Source: Trametes villosa (taxonomy: Eukaryota; Basidiomycota; Agaricomycetes; Polyporales; Polyporaceae). Taken from it: DNA of 64,000 bases. Location of the stretch: positions 372,001 to 436,000 of the forward strand of contig PUDQ02000089.1 of assembly GCA_002964805.2 (NCBI GenBank), read 5' to 3'. Each line of letters starts with the position of its first letter. The stretch's first letter is position 1. A model generated the notes under the pieces. The model searched no databases. It was not told where the DNA came from and saw only the letters and a list, made by a program, of their open reading frames with translations. This document shows, piece by piece, positions 57,601-64,000 of this stretch. The translations under genes were made by a program, and so were the position numbers.

Positions 57601-58319
57601 TTCTTGAGTGCTCGTCCGAGGCCATCGGAGGGAGTAGTTGAATGGGGACTGAGAAGCCGCCGGATATGTAGTCCATTTGAATGCCATTATTTACCTCCGA
57701 CCGCGCGTCTGCCTGCGAGCGCGCCCAAAAGGGCTTGCTCGGGGATACAGGGCCCGATGATAGGCCCCCGTCGTCCTGTCTTCAGTGCCTGGGGTTCGAT
57801 GCCATGAAGTGGTTTGCAGAACAGCAAGAACGAGGCCCTAACGCGGCGTCATACGGCTTGAATGTCGTCAGTCTCGGAACGTGTCTTCAACTTCCGGGGC
57901 ATGACGGAGGTCCCCTTCGCGCGGAGAGCTCTCGAGTCATCCGCGCTGTTATAGCGCGAGGATTGATGTACTGAAGTAGGAAGCACGGCGTCGACGTCGG
58001 ACGAGCACCGCAACTGGGTGCGCTCGATGTGAAGAGTGACGTGAGTGAGCCAAAATGACAGCTGTGTCGCGCCCATTTTGGCAGGCGCTGTGGAACGGCT
58101 GTGCCGCCGGTAGTCATGCGGGTACTACTAGTTCACTGCAATCAACCTGACATATGAACAATATACACATATGGAATTCTCGGATTGCTTCATCCTTACA
58201 GTGACGGGACTAATGAATACACGGGCTGGATCTGTACTATGTTAGAATACACTACGACACCTGTAGGTCGGCGGCCACCATGAGACGGATCACTAAGGCG
58301 TATTATGCGCGCTGACGCA
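54700..58319. other. About 3.6 kb without a recognisable gene
   Basis: Between the C2H2 factor and the aldo-keto reductase. It contains a 633-codon open frame on the minus strand (55425-57326) and a 337-codon frame on the plus strand, both Arg/Ala/Ser/Cys-rich without family motifs. I treat them as non-coding for now. It could be a regulatory region, a non-coding RNA gene or decayed sequence. Confidence 0.45.
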
Positions 58320-59545
58320 TTATGAGAATATGTAGCATCCTTCGAAGTCCTGTATACGCGTGCAAGGCGTCAGCAGGTGTCAGGTGTCCGAGGTCTAGAA
58401 GGACGTTGCTCACGTCCGCCGGGTCATTGAACCGCAAGCCGATATTGAGCCCCGCGATCGCCGCCATCTCCTGTTCGGACAGCTCGAAGCTCGCGCTCTC
58501 GAGGTTCTCCCGCATCTGCTGGTCGGTGTTGCCCTTCGGGATCACCGCGAGCCCCCGCTGCGTCGCCCACCGAAGAACCACCTGCGCCGGCGTCCGCCCG
58601 TGCGCGGACGCGATCGAGGTCACTGCCGGGTGTCCGAACAGAGGCTGCGTCCTGAGCGCCTTTGGGCTGTCCAGCTCCCTGAACCCGAGCGGGCCAAACG
58701 AGGAGTACGCGGTGACGGCGAGGCCCTGCGAGTGCGCGTACTGAACCGCGCGCTCCTGGGTGTTATATGGATGGATCTCTGCAGGGATGGTGTCAGCGCG
58801 GTCTCACGCAGGACGAGCAGGATGGGTAAGAGGCGCACCGATTTGGAGTACGGACGGCCGGTGGCGCGCGTAGCTGAGCAGGTCCATGAGGAGCACGCTG
58901 GCCATGTTCGACACGCCGAGGTGCTTGATGTAGCCCTCGTCGACGAGCTGCTCGAGCGCCTCCCATGTCTCCCGGAGCGGGACAGGGTCATGCTTCACCT
59001 GGCTCTTGCCGTCGACGTACCAACCCGGCGGATAGCGGGTGTCCGGGGACACATACGCCAGTGAGATCGCTGAGGCACGCCCATAAACTCAGCGGGCGGA
59101 CACAAGGCGGATAGAGGGATGGGTGGCTTACGGAAGTGGACATAGTAGACGTCGAAATAGGAGACGCCCCAGTCGGAGAGCGAGCGCAAGACCGCCTCGC
59201 GGACGTGCTCCTTGCGGTGGAACGTGTTCCACAGCTTGGACACGACCCACACCTGCTCCCGAGAGACGATGCCGTCCGCGATCGCGCGCCGCAGGCCCTC
59301 GCCGCACTCCTTCTCGTTGCCGTAGTCTGCGCAGGTGATGTCAGGGTCGGCCGCTGCGCCGAACGAATCGTATAATGGGACGGGGTGTACGTACCGCACG
59401 CGCCGTCGATGAGCCTGTAGCCGAGCTTGAGCCCGGCGTAGACGGCCTCGGTGGCTTTGTCGCCGTAGTGCTTCCACGTCCCGAACCCTATCTGGGGCAA
59501 CGATGCGCCGGTGGGCTTGAGCGTGACGGTGGGAGAGTTCGACAT
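58320..59545 (-). CDS. Aldo-keto reductase (aldose/xylose reductase type)
   Basis: NAD(P)H-dependent reductase of aldoses or other aldehydes. Exons are 59395-59545, 59132-59326, 58839-59069, 58414-58778 and 58320-58349, for 323 residues. The tetrad is visible: Asp in YRLIDGAC, Tyr in DYGNEKE, Lys in VVSKLWN and His in FDVYYVHFP. Cofactor and substrate motifs include VSNMASVLL, NPYN-like HPYNTQ and IPKGNTDQQMRENL. The protein ends RFNDPADDFEGCYIFS if the last intron (58350-58413) is removed, which agrees with the usual FNDP...(I)F end of the family. If this intron is kept, the frame continues to a different tail ending at 58303. A TATATA lies 93 bp upstream. The N-terminus MSNSPTVTLKPTGASLPQIG is typical, with no signal peptide. 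Confidence 0.94.
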
Positions 59546-60154
59546 CTCAGCTGAGGGTGGGGTGTGCTGAGATGTGTGTAGCTTGTAGAGGTGAGTGGAT
59601 GTCAGTCTGTGCGGTCTTCCGCTGTTCGCGTCTATGCTATATAGTCGCCCTCCCTGAGGACTAGGCTGCTCGTGCTGTCAGATGTCCTATGAGAGGGCCC
59701 ATCTAGCCGAGTAACTTGACATCCTCTACGGCCGAGCCGTCCTATGAACAGAGGCCGATGGACGAGATGTAGTCTGCGAAGAGTCCCCGCACAGACGGCT
59801 CCAGGCTCTACCCCTCGGCGGCCCTATCCCCAGCCAGATGCAGACATTCCCCGCACAACTCCCCGCTCCCTCTAGGATTCGTACGGTCAGAGGACGGCCG
59901 CCCAGAACGCGGAGGCAAGTCTAGAACGACTTCCCCACACCCGCCGGCCCGTGGCGGCACCGCTTGTAATAGCTCCCCGGCATGAACGAGGCTAGAGCGG
60001 AGAAGCGCCTGGGGCTGTGAGCCTCTTCAATGCCGTGTTGTGACCCCTCTCGGGGAAATGTGACTGGGCACGTGGAACTTACGCCGACATACCAAACGTT
60101 CTGGCAGTCCACGAAAAAAGAAGAGTAGATATTCACTGCGATACGACAAGCCAC
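59546..60154. other. Intergenic region
   Basis: 609 bp between the aldo-keto reductase start and the PEX5 stop, with a TATA element near 59638 and no gene. Confidence 0.55.
59638..59643 (-). promoter_or_regulatory. TATA box of the aldo-keto reductase
   Basis: TATATA on the minus strand, 93 bp upstream of the ATG. Confidence 0.5.
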
Positions 60155-63084
60155 TTATTGCATGCTGAAGTTCAAACGGAAGGCTGTGGCCGGGAGGACG
60201 CCCACCGGATTCCAATCGTAGGTCAGCGCAGATCCTTGCTACACAGTGACGAGAGGACATGGCGCACCATCCAAATCCCTGCGATCGCACAGGGTCGCGA
60301 GGTCAAGCCTCTGCATGTGCAAACAGCATGTCTTGAGGCTGTCCCACAGCGCTGATGAGGTGACGCCCCTCTTGTCGTCGCTCCCGTCCGGGTCGTGGAC
60401 GCTGTCGCCATCCTGGAGGACCAACGCATCAAGGATGTGCTGCGCAGCCTCCTCGAAGCGCTGCAGAAAGCCGTCGGTCAGCGGACACGCCGGAGTGCCA
60501 TTGGTCTGCCGTCTCACCCTCAGGTTGATGCATGAAATTCCAAGGTTGAACCTAACCGTGGCACGTTCTATCAGCTACTGCCGACGAAGGCGCCGAGTGA
60601 GGGAAAAAGAACGAACCTCGCTCTGATGTACGCCGGATTTAACTCCAGCGCGCTATAGTAGTACTGAAGCGCCTCGTCCGGGTGCCCACTGTTCGCAAGG
60701 GTCGCGCCCACCCGGTTGTACAGCAGCCAGTCCTGCGTCATGCAGCAGTCATGAGTCGCCATAATCACCGGTCGGAGGCCGCCGGGCGACCTACGTTTGG
60801 CCGCACCGCAAGCGCAGTGGTGAAACAGTCGCGAGCTTTGGCATACTCCTAACGGGGCACGGCAGGCACATCAGCCAATCGCCTCCGACAGCCAGCGTCC
60901 GGGGAGAGCGGGCGTACCTCGTTCGTGTTGAGCAGCACAGCAAGCGCGATCTGGATGTCGGCATCGATCTCGCCGCCCGCGTTCTCGCGCACGATGCTCA
61001 TCAAGCAGTGCATCAGCCCCGCCAGCTTCTCGCTCTGCGTCGCGCCCGCGCCCTCGGGGTTCAGCGCGCGGAACTGCGCGACCGCCGCGGCGTAGCGCTC
61101 GTTGCGCCCGACCCACTCCCGGATCGCGTTGCACGCGCCCGCGCGGTCGCCCTCGTTTGTGTGCGAGACCGCGAGCGCGAGCCAGGACGGGAGGTGCGTG
61201 GGATCGAGCTCGAGCGCGCGGCGCAGGGCGCGCACCGCCTTCTGCTCGCGTTCGTTCTCCTGCTGCTTGACGCCGAGCTCGTACCAGCGGCTCGCATTCG
61301 AGGGATCACGCTGGACGGCCGCTTCCAGCTCCAGAACACTCTGTCGAGATCGAAGCGTGATCAGGCGCCCCGAGAAACATGGCGGTGCCTCTGAAGCGGG
61401 GGGCACATACCTCATAGAGCGTCGATGGAATACCACCGTGGGCGACATGGTTTCTCGTGCGGGAGGCTTCCCCGTGGAGATACGGGTTATTGGGTTGAAA
61501 TTGATAGCTCGATAGCGGTCGGATCCCGGTCGCAGTCGCTTCGAAGGCATCCCAGTCTCGTTGCAAATTGTCCCACTCCGCCGTCTGGGCGTTCTGTGGC
61601 TGCTGTAATGCCCCCGCTCGCGACATATTAGCGGCCTGCATGGCGATATAGTCTTCATTCTCTTGCCGGAAGTACGCGTCATTGGGGTCTTCGCTCACCG
61701 AAGTACCGGCCTGTTCGACGTTCGATCCGCTCTGGTGTGTAACGCCGGCGACAGGCCTTTGAAGCGTGGGAAGCTGCATGCGATTCCCGGTCGGTGCTGG
61801 GACATGCGCGGCGCGCCCTTTGCCTTTCGCATCAGAGGAGAGCTGGGCGCCGGCGGCCTCATCCCGCAGGACGAACTCGTTCCCGTCGACGATCAGCTCG
61901 CCGTCACGTAACTGGCGCATGAGGCCCATGAATGCGCTGTTCTTGAACTTCGGGTTCGCCTCGCCCTGCACGGTGTCCAGGAGCACGCCGGCGGTGCGCG
62001 CGAGTTCGTCCGCCTCGTGCGCGCGCGAAGCCGGCTCGGCGCGCTCTGTGGCCGCCACGGGTGCAGCGGCCGCGCTCGCCGCTGAGTTCGCGGAGTGCAG
62101 GGACAGCTCCTGTGACCGGAATTCTTGGTCCCATTTAGCAGCTGATGGACGAGGCGAAGGTCATTACGGCAGTACGGGCGACCGGTGGCTCAATGACTGA
62201 CCGTCTATCTGGGAAGTCTGTGTCGGGGAGAATGCTTGTTGGACCCCGGACATCGGGGCGTACGACGCTGCGGTGAATCCCATTGGACTATTCCATGACA
62301 TGTCTATTACACTGATTCAGCGATGCAGCCGCACGCAATGATGAATGCACGCACTCGACATCATCCCACCAGGCACGTTCTGCGTCATGGGAGACAAATT
62401 CTGCTCCAATAACATAGGCGTAGCCTGCCGTTCGACCCCTTTCCCGGCTAGCATATGTGACGCCGAGGGCCCTGCCTGCTGTTGCATGAAGTCGGCGGCC
62501 CATGCGGCGGGACCAGCTTGTAGACCAGGTGTCTGCATGGGCGACTGCATCTGCATGGGCGATTGAAGATGGGATGCAGGAAGGTTGTGGTGCAATGCCG
62601 ACAGATCGAAGGCGTTTGGCGCAGATATCATGGGAGCAGGCGACGGGCTGGCAGAGAAGAATCTTGCAGCATCTTGGTTTACACCGGGAGCAGCGGAGTA
62701 TTGACTCCGGAACGTCTATGGAGCGTTAGAAACTCAGAGACAGGGAGTATGGCGTATGCAGGGACAACATATGTAAGAGTCGGACGTGCATGACATGCGA
62801 ACTGCTCGAAACCCGCTTCATGAGAGCGTTACAATTCGCATGGACATCCCGAGCCTACACACATGCTGTTCCTGCCACCAAAATCTCAAAACTTACCTCC
62901 TTGGATGAGCCCGCACGGCCCGCTCCAAATTGGTCCTGAAAGGCCCGTCAGAACTTGGCCGGAATGAGAGAGGTCTTCTGCGCACCTGCTGAAGCCCTCT
63001 GTCCTGGTCGAAGCGCTTAGACAAGCCCTGTAGTGGATTTGACGGCCCACAGTCCGCCCCGTTCACAAGCATAGGCAGAGACAT
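60155..63084 (-). CDS. pex5: Peroxisomal targeting signal 1 receptor PEX5
   Basis: Cycling import receptor that binds PTS1 cargo with its TPR domain and docks at the peroxisome membrane through its N-terminal half. Exons are 62986-63084, 62897-62935, 62355-62715, 62202-62303, 61411-62141, 60918-61340, 60795-60848, 60617-60732, 60518-60551, 60268-60460 and 60155-60183, for 726 residues. The start MSLPMLVNGADCGPSNPLQG is the classic PEX5 N-terminus, with the ubiquitinated Cys at residue 12. Binding motifs of the W...F/Y type are seen at KWDQEF and RDWDAF. TPRs run from RWYELGVKQQENEREQKA through NRVGATLANSGHPDEALQYY. The last exon of 29 nt restores the end DLDAFRLNFSMQ; reading through instead gives a false stop at 60239. 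The Gln/Met-rich centre (MQMQSPMQ) is disordered. Confidence 0.95.
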
Positions 63085-63539
63085 AGCGAGGTAATGTACC
63101 TATGAAGCAGCACGGTGAGAGTGAGAGGACAAGAGGCAACGCGGAGGACTTGAGTGCGAAATGCCGCCACATTCGGGCCGGACCGCAAACGGCGATCGAC
63201 TAAGGCATAGGCGCCCACATAAAACCCGGTCATTCGCACGTGAATTTGGCCAGGGGTTAGAGCGGGGTTAGGGTTTTACACTACTCCCCACTGGTTCACT
63301 GTTCCAGGACCTAACTTGGTGCACCAAGAAGTACTTCAGTGCACGCCAGAGATTGTCAAATAACCGTGACTGTGATATGCGACCACAAGAAGAGTGAATT
63401 CCTTAACGGAGAAGGGTACATTATATTGACACGACTTATGCTATGCTAGCGGCAAATATGTGGCTACTACACTAACTAGAATTGACGATACAACGGCGTA
63501 GGCTGGCGGTCGCTAGAGCACAAGATGAACACGGCTATC
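63085..63539. other. Intergenic region
   Basis: 455 bp with no gene. A short telomere-like TTAGGG word occurs near 63268 but is isolated. Confidence 0.55.
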
Positions 63540-63958
63540 CTACAGAACACACCAGCCTCCTCGCTTTGAAGTGTCCTCCTTCAGCCGAATCCGCAAGATC
63601 CCCCTCCTGTGCATGGCATACAGCCCCTCGCGCACCCACAGCCCGACGACGTTCTTGATGTCGCCGCCCCGATACACCTTCACCACCACCCGCTTCAAGG
63701 ACGCAAAGCGCGCCCGGGTCAGCACGCGCCCGATCGCGTGGCACTCGAGTTGAAGGATGTTGTGAGGCTGGGCGCCGCTCGCGCGCACGACCAGCGTTAG
63801 GCTCCGGACCTCCCGGGAGGAGATGCTGCGGAAGAGGCAGAGCAGCCAGGCGAGGTGGTACCCGCGCATTATGGGTCCGGTCAGCAGACGGACATCGAGC
63901 GTGAGCGCCGTGAGGTTGCGGCACGCGGCGAGCGAGAGGGGCGTGGATGTCGTTTCTT
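63540..63958 (-). CDS. 3' exon of an unknown leucine-rich protein (possibly F-box type), partial
   Basis: Last exon of a gene running off the right edge. The ATG at 63971 is preceded directly by an in-frame TGA, while ACACGCAG ending at 63959 is a good acceptor, so I start the exon at 63958. The product has repeated hydrophobic strands in the manner of fungal F-box/LRR C-termini (AACRNLTALTLDVRLLTG, REVRSLTLVVRAS, ASLKRVVVKVYRGG, WVREGLYAMHRRGILRIRL). It does not align clearly with copies F1-F4. The assignment is tentative, because the diagnostic N-terminal F-box is outside the window. Confidence 0.45.
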
Positions 63959-64000
63959 CTGCGTGTAACATTCAGTCCTTGCGTTGGCGTAACAGAGATG

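Noticed and set aside
62716..62896. A second intronic snoRNA in the 181-bp PEX5 intron 2
   Set aside because: No C box TGATGA-type word in register with a D box, and no ACA near a suitable 3' end.
63241..63280. Telomere-like GGGGTTAGGG words
   Set aside because: Only one or two units, inside ordinary intergenic DNA; not a telomere or interstitial array.
1..64000. tRNA genes, CRISPR arrays, insertion sequences
   Set aside because: Looked for B-box-like motifs, regular short repeats and transposase or reverse-transcriptase motifs by eye; none was convincing.

Overview
The window reads as nuclear DNA of a filamentous basidiomycete, probably an Agaricomycete (a polypore-like wood or litter fungus is my guess). 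It is GC-rich and packed with genes cut by many roughly 50-65 bp introns with GTRNGT donors. The products fit this group: sedolisin peptidase, GH45-like endoglucanase, GH23 lysozyme-like protein, a large F-box family, RACK1, a U2SURP-type splicing factor, PP5 and PEX5. I saw no tRNA, rRNA, CRISPR array or intact transposon. Gene models were built by hand by joining frames at splice sites and checking each junction for phase and for family motifs. No transcript or database was consulted.

Layout. 0-5 kb: the 3' end of a sedolisin gene and two minus-strand F-box genes. 5.5-14.9 kb: RACK1 (with an intronic C/D snoRNA), a nucleoside hydrolase, an FHS-type sugar transporter, an acidic unknown protein and a bZIP factor. 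15.2-20.2 kb: a 5 kb stretch with no recognisable gene. 20.2-28.5 kb: a Ser/Gly/Asp-rich secreted protein, an EXS (ERD1-like) membrane protein, mitochondrial-type formate dehydrogenase and a GH45-like endoglucanase. 29-33.6 kb: two plus-strand F-box genes that mirror the first two. 34-48 kb: a decayed hydrolase fragment, U2SURP, PP5, GH23, methylthioribose-1-phosphate isomerase and an allantoicase-ureidoglycolate lyase fusion. 48.7-54.7 kb: an HSL-type hydrolase and a C2H2 zinc-finger factor. 54.7-58.3 kb: a second empty stretch. 58.3-63.1 kb: an aldo-keto reductase and PEX5. At the right edge lies the 3' end of a further gene.

Most genes are housekeeping or catabolic and do not form one pathway. 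The nucleoside hydrolase and the allantoicase fusion both serve purine nitrogen recycling but lie 36 kb apart. The most unusual signals are at the RNA level. Three coding micro-exons of 5, 7 and 8 nt (PP5, C2H2 factor, GH45) are each required to restore a conserved motif. A 19-nt mini-exon is kept in all four F-box paralogs. A RACK1 intron carries a snoRNA-like element whose two guides match neighbouring parts of one 25S rRNA segment. The F-box genes also share an upstream sequence element, and the outermost pair looks recently duplicated in inverted orientation.
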